Source: an uncultured Verrucomicrobiae bacterium (lineage in GTDB: Bacteria; Verrucomicrobiota; Verrucomicrobiia; Limisphaerales; AAA164-E04). From it: 64,000 nt of DNA. Location: positions 1,070,876 through 1,134,875 of the forward strand of contig OX638380.1 in the NCBI GenBank assembly GCA_951813855.1, read 5' to 3'. Of this stretch, positions 30,065-40,463 are shown in pieces. A model generated the notes under the pieces. It had not been told where the DNA came from and did not search any database. It was given only the letters and a program-made list of their open reading frames with translations. Numbering within the stretch: the stretch's first letter is position 1; every line of letters begins with the position of its first letter. A program made the translations under genes and the position numbers.

Positions 30065-31429
30065 ATGTGGCACATGATCTCCACGCTCCGGCCCGTCGTA
30101 TCGTTCCTGTTGCTCTGGTGCCTTTCCGTGGTTGCCGCTTGGGGGCAACCACGGCCTAACGTGGTGCTGATTTATACCGACGATCAGGGAACGATCGACC
30201 TGAATTGCTACGGGGCTAACGACCTTCATACCCCTCACCTGGACGCCTTGGCGGAACGCGGCGTGCGTTTCACGCAATTCTACTCGGCCGCTGCGGTCTG
30301 CTCCCCTTCCCGCGCCGCCGTCTTGACCGGACGCTATCCGCAACGGGCAGGCGTGCCCGGAAACGTCAGTTCCCGCCAGGGACGGCCCGGCATGCCGGCC
30401 GAACAGTTCACGATCGCGGAAATGATGCAGCAAGCCGGGTACGCTACGGCGCAGATCGGCAAATGGCATCTGGGTTATACGCCGGAAACCATGCCCAACA
30501 ACCAGGGGTTCGATCACTCTTTCGGCCACATGGGAGGATGCATCGACAACTGGTCTCATTTCTTCTACTGGGAAGGTCCCAATCGCCACGACCTCTGGAG
30601 GAACGGTTCGGAAATCTGGCATGACGGCCGCTATTTCCCCGAACTCATGGTCGCCGAAACCCGCAATTTCATCCAAGCCAATCCCAACCGGCCCTGGTTC
30701 GTTTATTGGGCCATCAATTTACCGCACTACCCGCTGCAAGGACTCGACAAATGGCGGCAGCGCTATCGCCACCTGCCGGCTCCCCGCCGGATGTATGCCG
30801 AATTCATATCCACGATGGACGAGAGCATCGGCGAGTTATTCGCCGTGCTCGAAGCAACGGGCGCCGCGGATAACACGATCGTCATTTTCCAATCCGACCA
30901 CGGCCATTCGGTCGAAACCCGAACGTTCGGAGGCGGCGGGAGCGCCGGGATCTATCGCGGGGCCAAATCCAGTTTGTTCGAAGGAGGGATTCGGGTACCG
31001 GCCATCGTCAGTTGGCCCGGAAAATTGCCGCAAGGGAAAACCCGAACGCAATTCGCTACCGCCGTCGACTGGTTGCCGACGATCGCCGAGCTGTGCGGCC
31101 TTCCCCTGCCCGAGCGGCCCCTCGACGGAAAAAGCCTGGTGCCGATCGTCAACTCCTCGAACGCGCCGGATCGTCATGCCGTCTTCCATTGGCAATCCGG
31201 CAGAGGGCAAAATCCCCAGTGGGCAGTGCGTTCCGGCCCCTGGAAATTACTCGGCAATCCCCGAGACCCGGTCGGCGAACTCCCGCTCACCGAGGACGAC
31301 CGGCGGTTTTTGGTCAATCTGAACGACGATCCCTCGGAACGGCAGAACCTCGCCAAAAAGCGCCCGGAACTGGTCCAGGAATTAGAGAAGTTGCACCTCG
31401 CCTGGCAGGCCACGGTCACCGAGCAATGA
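30065..31429 (+). CDS. Secreted sulfatase (arylsulfatase A type)
   Basis: 454 residues with a signal peptide ([17 protein letters not shown]); start is ATG 30065 or the second ATG at 30074. Family features are [11 protein letters not shown] (metal-binding Asp pair), the formylglycine site [14 protein letters not shown] with Cys79 as the residue to be modified, GKWHLGY, and [11 protein letters not shown] near the second metal site. It hydrolyses sulfate esters, probably on polysaccharides such as N-acetylgalactosamine-6-sulfate or algal glycans, and needs a formylglycine-generating enzyme not seen here. Divergent from ileS with a 182-bp spacer. Confidence 0.93.
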   Translation: MWHMISTLRPVVSFLLLWCLSVVAAWGQPRPNVVLIYTDDQGTIDLNCYGANDLHTPHLDALAERGVRFTQFYSAAAVCSPSRAAVLTGRYPQRAGVPGNVSSRQGRPGMPAEQFTIAEMMQQAGYATAQIGKWHLGYTPETMPNNQGFDHSFGHMGGCIDNWSHFFYWEGPNRHDLWRNGSEIWHDGRYFPELMVAETRNFIQANPNRPWFVYWAINLPHYPLQGLDKWRQRYRHLPAPRRMYAEFISTMDESIGELFAVLEATGAADNTIVIFQSDHGHSVETRTFGGGGSAGIYRGAKSSLFEGGIRVPAIVSWPGKLPQGKTRTQFATAVDWLPTIAELCGLPLPERPLDGKSLVPIVNSSNAPDRHAVFHWQSGRGQNPQWAVRSGPWKLLGNPRDPVGELPLTEDDRRFLVNLNDDPSERQNLAKKRPELVQELEKLHLAWQATVTEQ

Positions 31430-31439
31430 ACGAACCGCG

Positions 31440-34013
31440 CTAGCGGGATTTGAGAAAGGCGATCACCGATTCGATTTGCGCCTCGGTCAACACGCCCTGA
31501 TACGAAGGCATGCCAATATCCGAAGCGGCAAACGCTTTCAGCACTTTTCCTTCCGGATTTAAAATAGACTCGCGAAGGTAACGTTCGTCCGCCTCTCCGG
31601 AAGACCCGTCGGCGAATTCGCGTCGTTTGCCGAACACTCCTTGCAGGCTCGGACCGGAACGGCCCGTCATCGTCCCGTCCAGAGAATGACAGGCCTGACA
31701 ACCGGCCAACTCGAACACTTGCCGGCCTCGCGCGACCGAAACCTCCGGATTATCCGCCGCCAATAACCGCTCCGGGTTTTCGGACAGACTCGCTGCCACC
31801 TCCGAAGGGGAAAACCCGGCGGCCGCCAAATCGATGGACCGCAAACCGTGAACGGTGGCATAGGCCGCGCCCGTCACTTCTTCTCCGGCGGCACCTGTCA
31901 GGCGATAGGCAATTTCCAGCTGCATCACCGGCCGCATTTCAGGCAGCGTAATCAACACCGAACGGCGATCTCGCGATAAGATTGCCCCGCCGATCCCCAC
32001 AATTTCCGTTCCCGGCTGGCCGTCGGTGCGGAAATGACCAGAGCCGTATTTTCCGGTTCGGCGATAGTTCCAGCGCGAAACATGGTAATTGGCTCGATCC
32101 CCAGCCGACGCCTCGGACAACGCCAAGGCGAACTCCAGTATCAATCCTTCCTTAACCGAGCGAACGCCGACCGGATAATTAACCTCGCCGCCGGCATACC
32201 GGATCCTCCGAATGCCGTTCCAGGTTTTAGCGACGGATCCCCAAATGCGAAAACCGGTCAGATATAACGCCCCGTCCGCCGGGTTGACCTCCCCCTTGAG
32301 CAACGGTTGATCCAGCGCCACCGGCCACAAGCTCACGGCTCCCTGGGCGAAATCTTCCCCGAAATCCGGGTGCACCACCAAGAGCCGAGACCGATGATAA
32401 TCCAGGCAGACCAAGCGATTAGCCAACGGCCCGAAACGCTCGTCGTCCAGCCAAACCTGTCCGGCGGCGCTCGGCAACACCCGATGCGGGATCCAACAAA
32501 GCGGCTCCGTTATCGAACGCGAAGCGGCAAGCTTCGCTCCCGGCGGGCGAAATCCGTAAAACCGATCCTCTCGCACCCAATGTATCGGCGTCGTGGGCAC
32601 CCAATGCCCTTGTTGATCGCTGGCGGTGATTCGGCCGGTGGCGGCACGATACCCCAAGTAGGGTTGCCGAAAACCGTCGGCGAGCCGGACGACGCGGCGG
32701 CCGTCGGCCGAAACCTTGAGGATCGAACCGTTATCCCGGCCGCGATGCGCCGGCTGCTGTCCCGGTTTGGCCAACAAAAAACCGCCGTCCGCGGTCACGA
32801 CCGAATCGTTCGCGAATTCCCGCGTCTCGACGGTTTGCGTAAAGCGATTCGAAAAGGTTTCGTAGCCGTCGATTTCCCCGTCGCCGTCGCGATCCTCGAG
32901 CCGGATCAAGCCGTTGCGGGTATAAACGAAAAGCTGTCCTTCCCGGCAATTGATGCTTTGCGGCTCATGCAAACCCGAAGCGACCCGCCGCCACTGCAAT
33001 TCGGCTAACGAACGATCGATCCCGGAAACGATCCAAACGTCTCCGTCGAACGTCACCACCGCGGCACGGCCGTCCGGCAGGAAGGTCAAATCCGCAGTTC
33101 TCACCTGCCGTTTCCAGGGGTTGTCGCTCGGGAGGGTCAACTCGTCCACCACATAGCCTGTTCCGGTTCCCAACCGCCCTCTGGTCGTTACGGTTTCGGG
33201 CCAACGGCGAGTCGTCGGCCCGGCCGAAGGCGCCTCTGAACTCGCCATGGTCGCCCGATCCAGGTTCTCCGGGTCGAACTTTCCCCGGGCGACCAGTACG
33301 CGAATCCGGCGAACGGAATTATCCGGAGGCAACCGGAGGCAGATTGCCGGAGAGTGACTGGCCGTCAGCACGGCGTCGGAATCGCCCGATAAAATCTCGA
33401 AACTCTGGGGCCGTTCGGAATCGAGCGACCGCACCCGGCGGCCGTCCGGCGTCCACCGAACCCGATCGAAGGATTCTCCCAACACGAGCTGTAAGGTTTC
33501 CCGATGAGGAGCCACCTGAAAATCCCTGACGTAAGCCGTTCCCGATTCACCGGCGACCGGTTCCAGCGATTCCCGAACGACGACGCCCTGCAACGAATAT
33601 TCCACGAGAGCCCGGCGATCGTTCACCCGGACTTGACGCCACTGCCCCAGCGAGGCGGGTATGGGGCCTCGGCCCAATTCGCCCGGATCGGGCGCGGGAA
33701 GCCGAGGGTCGCTCAGCTCGATTCGACTCCCGTAACCTCCAGGATACAGCCCGCATGCCGAGACGACTTCTCCCAACGGCCGATTGAGCGATTGCTGACC
33801 TCCGGGCACCTTGTTTCCCGGACGGTAATAGGTGTGGGAAGCCATGCTGCGATAGTCCAGAAAATCCCCTTTCCAGACTAAAGCCAACCGGACCAGATCC
33901 GTGTCGTAACAGGCGTAGGTATCTTCGCCGAGAAACAGAATGACGCCGCGAACGATGACATTATCCGAAACGGCTCCCCCGGCCGATTCCCGGGCGTCCA
34001 CCGTAGCGGCCAA
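31440..34013 (-). CDS. Secreted propeller/cytochrome c protein with an N-terminal frameshift
   Basis: The main frame gives 857 residues from a TTG at 34013 and lacks a signal peptide. In another frame immediately upstream, from GTG 34134, there is a clear one (YFKIIGSLILGGAAALPAED) leading into PRAWGEF. The two join if the run of seven C at 34040-34046 loses one base, so the gene is frameshifted there or the base count is wrong. Middle region: a beta-propeller of the type found in large Planctomycetes/Verrucomicrobia membrane-bound dehydrogenases (ADLTFLPDGRAAVVTFDGDVW). C-terminal about 90 residues: cytochrome c with heme site CQACH and distal MPSYQGVL. The role is probably periplasmic electron transfer from an oxidation reaction; the substrate is unknown. 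Confidence 0.8.
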   Translation of the reverse strand: MAATVDARESAGGAVSDNVIVRGVILFLGEDTYACYDTDLVRLALVWKGDFLDYRSMASHTYYRPGNKVPGGQQSLNRPLGEVVSACGLYPGGYGSRIELSDPRLPAPDPGELGRGPIPASLGQWRQVRVNDRRALVEYSLQGVVVRESLEPVAGESGTAYVRDFQVAPHRETLQLVLGESFDRVRWTPDGRRVRSLDSERPQSFEILSGDSDAVLTASHSPAICLRLPPDNSVRRIRVLVARGKFDPENLDRATMASSEAPSAGPTTRRWPETVTTRGRLGTGTGYVVDELTLPSDNPWKRQVRTADLTFLPDGRAAVVTFDGDVWIVSGIDRSLAELQWRRVASGLHEPQSINCREGQLFVYTRNGLIRLEDRDGDGEIDGYETFSNRFTQTVETREFANDSVVTADGGFLLAKPGQQPAHRGRDNGSILKVSADGRRVVRLADGFRQPYLGYRAATGRITASDQQGHWVPTTPIHWVREDRFYGFRPPGAKLAASRSITEPLCWIPHRVLPSAAGQVWLDDERFGPLANRLVCLDYHRSRLLVVHPDFGEDFAQGAVSLWPVALDQPLLKGEVNPADGALYLTGFRIWGSVAKTWNGIRRIRYAGGEVNYPVGVRSVKEGLILEFALALSEASAGDRANYHVSRWNYRRTGKYGSGHFRTDGQPGTEIVGIGGAILSRDRRSVLITLPEMRPVMQLEIAYRLTGAAGEEVTGAAYATVHGLRSIDLAAAGFSPSEVAASLSENPERLLAADNPEVSVARGRQVFELAGCQACHSLDGTMTGRSGPSLQGVFGKRREFADGSSGEADERYLRESILNPEGKVLKAFAASDIGMPSYQGVLTEAQIESVIAFLKSR

Positions 34014-34304
34014 CCAGGGAAACCCCGGTTCCGCGAATTCCCCCCCAGGCTCGAGGGTCTTCGGCCGGCAACGCCGCCGCCCCGCCGAGAATCAGGGAGC
34101 CGATAATCTTGAAATAACGTGCTGTCAATGCCACCAACGCTTGCCGAATCGTCCCGACGATTCGAAACCCGAATTCGATCCGCCCGGACGAGGCTAGTCG
34201 ATAAACTCGTGACTTGCCATCGAATCGAATCGCGTTTAGGTTACTTCGGCAACGGTAAATCGTTCGACAGGTAAATTGTTGACCGGAAAAACGCCAAAGC
34301 GACC

Positions 34305-34396
34305 GGAAGGGTGGCTGAGTTGGTTTAAAGCACCTGATTCGAAATCAGGCGTACGCTACAAACGTGCCGCGGGTTCGAATCCCGCCCCTTCCGCCA
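34305..34396 (+). tRNA. tRNA-Ser (anticodon CGA)
   Basis: The acceptor stem GGAAGGG pairs with CCCTTCC, followed by discriminator G and an encoded CCA (34394-34396). The anticodon arm CCTGA-TTCGAAA-TCAGG gives anticodon CGA, reading UCG. The long variable arm is that of a class II tRNA, and the T-arm GCGGGTTCGAATCCCGC is canonical. Confidence 0.95.
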
Positions 34397-34492
34397 GCGG
34401 TTTTCCGAGTCGTCCTCGAACGATTTGGTCGTCTCAGGCGGAGCGCCGCCATTGGCCGTCCCATAAGTCAATCAACCCTGATCCACCCGCCG

Positions 34493-35416
34493 ATGTCGAA
34501 AATATCTGTCGAAAAAACCAAGCGGATCGCCAAGCCGGCCAAAGACGTCTTCGCACTGGTCAACGATTTGAGAAAATGGAAATTCTGGTCGCCTTGGCTC
34601 GTCATGGAACCCGACTGTCCAGTGACTTACGAAGCGGACGGAAAGGCCCATACCTGGCAGGGTGAGTTTATCGGCCAGGGCGAAATCAAGATCGTCGCCG
34701 AACAATTTCCCACCGCTATCGACATTCAGGTCGAGTTTTTGAAACCGCACAAAAACAGTTCGGATGTCCGGTTCGAATTCCGGGATGACGGAGCGCATAC
34801 GGAAGTCAGTTGGACGATGAACAGTTCCTTGCCGATGTTTCTGTTCTGGATGAAAAAAACCCTGACCAATCTCATCGGCATGGATTACGAACGAGGACTG
34901 TCCATGCTCAAAGAATACGCCGAGACCGGTTCGGTTCCCTCCAAACTGGATTTTCTCGGCGTGGTGCCTCAGGAACAATTCCGTTACGTCGGCATCAAAA
35001 CCCAATGCCCCTTGGCCGACGTCGGCGAACGCATGGGAGCGGATTTCAAACGGTTGGAAGAACTGATGAGCGAACGAAAACTGACTCCCGCGTCCCCACC
35101 CATTTCCATTTACCACGACTGGAATCTGGACAAAAAGCAAGTCGATTACACGGCGGGCATGCCCCTGAACGAACTCCCGGACGATCTTCCCGACGGCGTG
35201 ATCGCCGGCGAAGTTCCCGAGTGTTCGGTCTATGCCATCCGGCACACCGGAGCCTATCACCTGTTGGGCAACGCCTGGAGCGCCGGCATCTCTCGTCAGC
35301 GAGCGAAACTCTTTGGCGAGAACAAGGCCATCGCTCCCTTCGAAGTCTACGAAAGCGATCCCAGGGAGACAAAGGAGAAAGACTGCGTCACGATCGTCAA
35401 AATGCCGGTCGCTTGA
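34493..35416 (+). CDS. SRPBCC-fold protein fused to a GyrI-like effector-binding domain
   Basis: 307 residues from ATG 34493; the upstream extension to 34364 overlaps the tRNA and is not protein-like. Residues 1-145 match the SRPBCC/polyketide-cyclase family (VEKTKRIAKPAKDVFALV, WSPWLVMEPD). Residues 155-307 resemble the AraC-type effector-binding/GyrI-like domain (FRYVGIKTQCPLADV, IYHDWNLDKKQVDY, YAIRHTGAYHLLGNAW). The combination suggests a small-molecule-binding protein; no DNA-binding domain is present. Flanked by two tRNA genes, cytoplasmic, apparently single. Function unknown. Confidence 0.85.
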   Translation: MSKISVEKTKRIAKPAKDVFALVNDLRKWKFWSPWLVMEPDCPVTYEADGKAHTWQGEFIGQGEIKIVAEQFPTAIDIQVEFLKPHKNSSDVRFEFRDDGAHTEVSWTMNSSLPMFLFWMKKTLTNLIGMDYERGLSMLKEYAETGSVPSKLDFLGVVPQEQFRYVGIKTQCPLADVGERMGADFKRLEELMSERKLTPASPPISIYHDWNLDKKQVDYTAGMPLNELPDDLPDGVIAGEVPECSVYAIRHTGAYHLLGNAWSAGISRQRAKLFGENKAIAPFEVYESDPRETKEKDCVTIVKMPVA

Positions 35417-35445
35417 CCGTAGGGGCCAAGTCGAATCAAACGGCT

Positions 35446-35522
35446 TGGTACGCGCGGCGGGGGTCGAACCCACAACCTTCGGCTCCGGAGGCCGACGCTC
35501 TATCCAGTTGAGCTACGCGCGC
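35446..35522 (-). tRNA. tRNA-Arg (anticodon CCG)
   Basis: Read leftward, the gene starts GCGCGCGTAGCTC, has the anticodon loop CTCCGGA within the stem TCGGC/GCCGA (anticodon CCG, reading CGG), and a T-arm GTGGGTTCGACCCCCGC-like segment. The acceptor 3' strand CGCGCGT is followed by A and an encoded CCA at 35446-35448. The first acceptor pair appears to be G-U. Confidence 0.93.
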
Positions 35523-36036
35523 TTCCCGCAAAGCCGAAGTGTAGCGAAACGAGGCCCTCGCATCCAAACTTTTCTGTCGCGAATTTCTACTCGATCGAGC
35601 GGCACCGAGTACCGGATTTTCGGCGGATGCGTCGAAGCGTCAGGCATCAGGCATCAGGCATCAGGCAGGCAAATCTTTGACCGGAAAACTCGAAACTGCC
35701 GGATCCTGTGACCCGATTTCCGGCTAAGCCGGTCGTTTCCTGGCTTCCGTAAATTTCCGAGGATCTCCTTCCAGCAGTTGAAACGCCTGGCGCTGGATCG
35801 AATGCGATTCGCCGTATCCAGGCGTATCGGCCGGAGGCAATTTCTCTTTCGTTTTGAGGAAAGGCTTGGGACCCTTTCCGAAGTGTCGTCGAACGGTTCT
35901 CCGGCCTCAGTGCCAGGCAGTTTCGGATGGGGCCAGCGTCTCGATTGATCATCCTCGAGGGGATTGGGATGAAACTGATCAAGTCAGATATCCGGGGGTC
36001 ATTTATGAAGGCAGCAGAAGCAATATAGACAAAGGA
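35523..36036. other. Intergenic stretch before the IS cluster
   Basis: No recognised gene. It contains the heptamer tandem repeat at 35639-35668. GC-rich on the left, it becomes AT-rich close to the IS66 terminus at 36037. Confidence 0.5.
35639..35668. repeat. Heptamer microsatellite (CAGGCAT)n
   Basis: Four consecutive copies of a 7-bp unit (TCAGGCA in another phase) just downstream of the tRNA-Arg 5' end. Such a tract is prone to slippage. No gene overlaps it, so phase variation of a protein is not indicated. Confidence 0.8.
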
Positions 36037-38000
36037 GTAATTGATTAGCGGGTTTGAACGCCATTTTGAACTAAACGATCTGACGAAAAGGATGCATTCC
36101 CATGATCAAGGATTTCATATTTCGCTTTTGTCAGGAGATGAGTGATCTCATTCCATCCGACGTCCTTGGTTGATCGTCTTGCGGCTTCAGATCAAATATC
36201 CTCGACCAACAACGTTGGCTTTCGAGTGGCATTCGATTGCCGTTCCAGCAAAATTACGGGAATAATCCCAAGCTCCATGATTTCGGAAAACCAGTGCTGA
36301 AAGCACGATAAGACCCGAGCCGGTATCAACCGAGGGTGATCGAACCGAGAACTAAAGCGCTGACGCCAACGTCTCCAAAACCGACTCCTTTTTCAGGCGA
36401 GAGGTAGCCGTGACGCTAGTGATGGCCGCCCGACTCTGAGCCCCTCTCTGATTTTTCGAGCACTGGGAAACCTTCCGAGCCTTGACGCCCGGTCGCAGAG
36501 CCCGTTCGGCTCGATTGTTGGTCGGTTCAAGCTTGGGATGGTCCAGAAATCGAAGCAACTGGCCCTTTTGATTCTGGAGCCACAAGCTATTCAGCATCTT
36601 TTGATTATCCGGATCACTCAAGGATCGTGGTCTCAGATGATGATCGAGCTTTTGTTTCAAGTCGATCACTGCCGTCTGAAATTCCTTCGCGGTCCCATGG
36701 CCTGCGAGATTCAACTCCCTCAATTCCATGGCTTGTCGAAAGACATCTTTCGTATAATTGGCGAACCACCTCCCTTTGCCAGCTTTCCGGTCGGCCAAAT
36801 CGGTCAAATTTCGTTGCCGGTGAGCCAGGCATCTTTGCTGGGGCACGGAATCAAAGCTCTGATGTTGGTAACTCGTAAAACCGTCAACGACCACGATTCC
36901 CCGAAACGAAGGATCGATCACTTGGGCCACCTCGGCCGCACGATGATGCCGTTCAATTTGATAATAAATCGCCTTCTCGTTGCAAAACGTCATCAAAAAA
37001 TGGGGGGTTCCCCCGACTTTCCAACCGGTATCGTCCGTGTGAATGATATCCGCTTGAGCCAGTTCCGCCTTGATTTCCTGAGCCAGTTCGCCAAGTTTCC
37101 CTTGCTCCGCCGCCTTCAGAGCCTTCTGGGTGATCGCACTTTGGGTCACGGGGATCTGGAGATAATCGTTGAGCACCTTCTCCGTCTGGCGCAATGACAT
37201 TCCCGAATCGTAATGCAAGGCCAACGCCAAAGCATCGACTCGGGAGCCAATCCGATGAGCCGTCGCTCCAAACTGATCCTTCGCTAATTCAGGATGCGTG
37301 CCCCGGACCTTGTGTCCGCATCCCGTGCACTCCGCGACCTCAATCGAAAAGTATTTGATCACTCGGCCAATGAGTCGGGGCAGATCAATCGTCGTCGCGG
37401 TTTCCGAGGCTTGTCGCTCAAGTTTCGCCCCGCACTTCGGACAGGCATCGGTATCCAGTGAAGCCTGAAACTCTTGGATTTCATCCGGTTCTTGGGGCTC
37501 CGGCGCTGGTTTATGGCGAAACTTTCCTTGCCCCGGTTTGCGACCGGGCTTTTGGGGGTTTTCTTTGCGTTTGCCCTTGGAAAAAGGGGTAGCCGAACGA
37601 TGGTTTTCTCTCTCTGACGTTTCCAGTTGTTGCCGCAAATCCTGGTTTTCTTGTTTCAATTGGTCGGCAATCTCGAAATCTGCCGAGAGCGATGCGGGAT
37701 CAGTTTGGCAACCACAGGAGCCGATCTGTTGTTGCCAATCTCGGATCAATTGCCGCAATTTCCGATTAACGTTCCGTAATTTCTGATTCTGTTGCTGCAA
37801 TTTCTGAGTTTCCGCTTCCAGCGTCTCCACGCGCTGCATCGCAAGCTCAAGAGCCTTAACCAATTCCGCTGGATCCGCTTCGTGCAGTCGATGAGGATCA
37901 ATCCCCGGCATGTTGCCTATTATAGCCTCATTTAAAAAAAAGTCAAGTCGAACCTCGAAATTCCTTGAAAAAACCCCATTTTAACCCGCTAATCAATTAC
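36037..38000 (-). mobile_element. IS66-family element, copy 1 (intact single-ORF type)
   Basis: The ends are GTAATTGATTAGCGGGTT (from 36037) and its complement ending at 38000, identical to the two other copies at 39307-44361 and 46681-48642. It is 1964 bp with one transposase gene and about 300 bp of non-coding DNA downstream of it. The flanking octamers (ACAAAGGA and GGAAAAGC) differ, so no target duplication is visible. Its right end is 11 bp from the end of an ISAzo13-like element. Confidence 0.9.
36352..37911 (-). CDS. IS66-family transposase, intact copy
   Basis: 519 residues. An N-terminal coiled coil (VETLEAETQKLQQQNQKL) is followed by a basic linker, two CxxC zinc pairs (CPKCG, CTGCG), and the catalytic core: IIHTDDTGWKVGG with the first Asp, IVVVDGFTSY with the second, and EPTNNRAERALRP with the Glu. 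This is the only one of the three near-identical copies in the window whose reading frame is unbroken, so it is the likely source of transposase for all three. The tnpA and tnpB accessory genes of classical IS66 are absent. Confidence 0.92.
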   Translation of the reverse strand: MPGIDPHRLHEADPAELVKALELAMQRVETLEAETQKLQQQNQKLRNVNRKLRQLIRDWQQQIGSCGCQTDPASLSADFEIADQLKQENQDLRQQLETSERENHRSATPFSKGKRKENPQKPGRKPGQGKFRHKPAPEPQEPDEIQEFQASLDTDACPKCGAKLERQASETATTIDLPRLIGRVIKYFSIEVAECTGCGHKVRGTHPELAKDQFGATAHRIGSRVDALALALHYDSGMSLRQTEKVLNDYLQIPVTQSAITQKALKAAEQGKLGELAQEIKAELAQADIIHTDDTGWKVGGTPHFLMTFCNEKAIYYQIERHHRAAEVAQVIDPSFRGIVVVDGFTSYQHQSFDSVPQQRCLAHRQRNLTDLADRKAGKGRWFANYTKDVFRQAMELRELNLAGHGTAKEFQTAVIDLKQKLDHHLRPRSLSDPDNQKMLNSLWLQNQKGQLLRFLDHPKLEPTNNRAERALRPGVKARKVSQCSKNQRGAQSRAAITSVTATSRLKKESVLETLASAL

Positions 38001-38094
38001 GGAAAAGCTTAGGGTTCTCGCATAATTAAACTGTCGTTTTTTTGTGTGCGTATCAAACGTATTATTTACATTCATGGGGCTTTAATTTATAATT

Positions 38095-39174
38095 CTATTC
38101 ACCATGAAACTTCTCTTTAGTTAAGCGCAAATTTTGCATTTGTTCATCAGTAATTTTTATGCCAGTCTGATATTTGGATTTATCTAACATGCAATTTATT
38201 TTCAACCCATTTTTAGTTGTTGTATTGCTAATCAAATTAACTATGGTTTCATAATTGGTTAATGGGCGTCCCCGCCAATTCATCGAAATGCATGAAAACA
38301 TTCGATGTTCAATTTTATTCCACTTGCTCGTACCCGGAGGAAAATGACAAACTGATATTTCCATATTAAGTTCATCTGCCAGTTTTTGTAACTCGGTTTT
38401 CCATAATTTATTACGACTACCATTTGAACCACCTCCATCAGCCATAATTAATAGCTTCTTGGCATTGGGATGATTTTTTCGTCCCATTGATAGCCACCAT
38501 CGACGAATAGTTTCTACCGCAAATTCCGCAGTATCGTGGTCAGTGCCTACACTTACCCAACCCGTATTGGTGCTCAGATCATACACGCCATGTGGACTTG
38601 CTTTCGGTAGATTTGGATCGGGGAAATCATGTACTTTGACTAGTTCGGGATTTCCTTTCGGATGCCATTCGTTCCCCATATTTTTGTGCTGTCCCACCAG
38701 TTCCTTTTTTTTCGTGTCAACCGAAATCACTGGTTGGTTTTTCTTCAAGAATTTCCGGGATTTCCGTTCAATATGTCGAAATTGCTGGTTTCGATCGGGA
38801 TGCTGTTTGCCTTCTAGGGTTTTCTGATTGCCTTGAAGGCTGTATCCCATTTCATGGAGCAAATTATTTACGGTGCGTTGACTTATTTGATGTCCCATTT
38901 CATTTAATGTGGTTTTGATTTGTTCAGCACTTTTGCAGGTCCAACGCAACGGATTTTCAGGATCACCTCGAGTCTCGGGTTCGATAAGTTTATCCAGATC
39001 TGACAAAAGAGTCTTATCGTGTTCGGTTATTGATTTCCGTCCCCCTCCAGCTTTCCTTTGGCGATTTTTATTAGGGATTGCTTCCGTTTTCAATTCATTA
39101 ATTCCCGATCGAATCGTAGTGCAGCTAGCACCCGTAGCTTCGTGAACTATTTTTATTCCACCCCTACCAATGGC
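38095..39174 (-). pseudogene. 3' part of the split ISAzo13 transposase
   Basis: It encodes the catalytic part (DTKKKELVGQHKNMGNEW, LLIMADGGGSNGSRN, KWNKIEHRMFSC) but lacks the first 30-odd codons, which lie beyond the IS4 insertion at 46328-46422. An additional TAG replaces a Trp codon near the 3' end (after KFHGE), shortening the protein by 11 residues compared with the copy at 51672-52871. Inactive. Confidence 0.88.
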
Positions 39175-39395
39175 CAGCAATTCCCACCGAAGTCAGGCCA
39201 GATAGTAATTGTGTGAAATTTATTTATAAATATGTTAAATACCGTCGAAAAACGGATTTTCAAGACTGATTTCAGATAAAATTTCGTTTTTTCCCTTGAT
39301 CAGGTGGTAATTGATTAGCGGGTTAAAATGGGGTTTTTTCAAGGAATTTCGAGGTTCGACTTGACTTTTTTTTAAATGAGGCTATAATAGGCAAC

Positions 39396-39991
39396 ATGCC
39401 GGGGATTGATCCTCATCGACTGCACGAAGCGGATCCAGCGGAATTGGTTAAGGCTCTTGAGCTTGCGATGCAGCGCGTGGAGACGCTGGAAGCGGAAAAT
39501 CAGAAACTGCAGCAACAGAATCAGAAATTACGGAACGTTATTCGGAAATTGCGGCAATTGATCCGAGATTTGCAACAACAGATCGGCTCCTGTGGTTGCC
39601 AAACTGATCCCGCATCGCTCTCGGCAGATTTCGAGATTGCCGACCAATTGAAACAAGAAAACCAGGATTTGCGGCAACAACTGGAAACGTCGGAGAGAGA
39701 AAACCATCGTTCGGCTACCCCTTTTTCCAAGGGCAAACGCAAAGAAAACCCCCAAAAGCCCGATCGCAAACCTGGGCAAGGAAAGTTTCGCCATAAACCA
39801 GCGCCGGAGCCCCAAGAACCTGATGAAATCCAAGAGTTTCAGGCTTCCCTGGATACCGAGGCCTGTCCGAAGTGCGGGGCGAAACTTGAGCGACAAGCCT
39901 CGGAAACCGCGACGACGATTGATCTGCCCCGACTCATTGGCCGAGTGATCAAATACTTTTCGATTGAGGTCGCGGAGTGCACGGGATGCGG
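39396..39991 (+). pseudogene. IS66 transposase copy 2, 5' part
   Basis: The first 198 codons, nearly identical to the copy-1 protein (36352-37911), end at the IS21 insertion within the second zinc pair (CTGCG). The reading frame is otherwise undamaged. Precise loss of the IS21 would restore a full-length transposase with the part at 43077-44046. Confidence 0.92.
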
Positions 39992-40463
39992 TATAGCACG
40001 ACAATTACAATGCGACACAGCGACAATTACAATGCGACACTTGGGGCACGAGGTGCAAAGTTCATTGCATCGGTCGTAGGGGGCATTCTTCCGGACGGGG
40101 TTGGGACGGTCAAGCGGAAAGAGAGAGAGTCGAACTGCTGGAGGTCAAGGGAAGCGACGAGCATCCCACGAAGGGGTTTGACGGTACAAGAAGGGACCGG
40201 CGCCGAGACGCAGCGAGCGGACTACTCGGATCCGTGAGGTGGCCATGGCTCCGATAAAAACTGCTTGGAATCCGGCTCACCGCCGTCATTGGCGTCCTGT
40301 GATCCGGATTGAGGGAGGGTGACCGGGCGAGCGGTCTTCGGGGGCGGGCGTCAATCGTCGAACCTTGCTTTGCTGGTTCGGCAACTTCGGCGGCAGGCAT
40401 CCGGATTCTCTTTCTGGTGGGCGGTTGACTCACTGAGTGGTGGCGCCGGGAACGAGACCGCGG

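Noticed and set aside
35639..35668. Phase-variable tract
   Set aside because: The heptamer repeat is real but lies outside any gene I can identify, so no switching is claimed.
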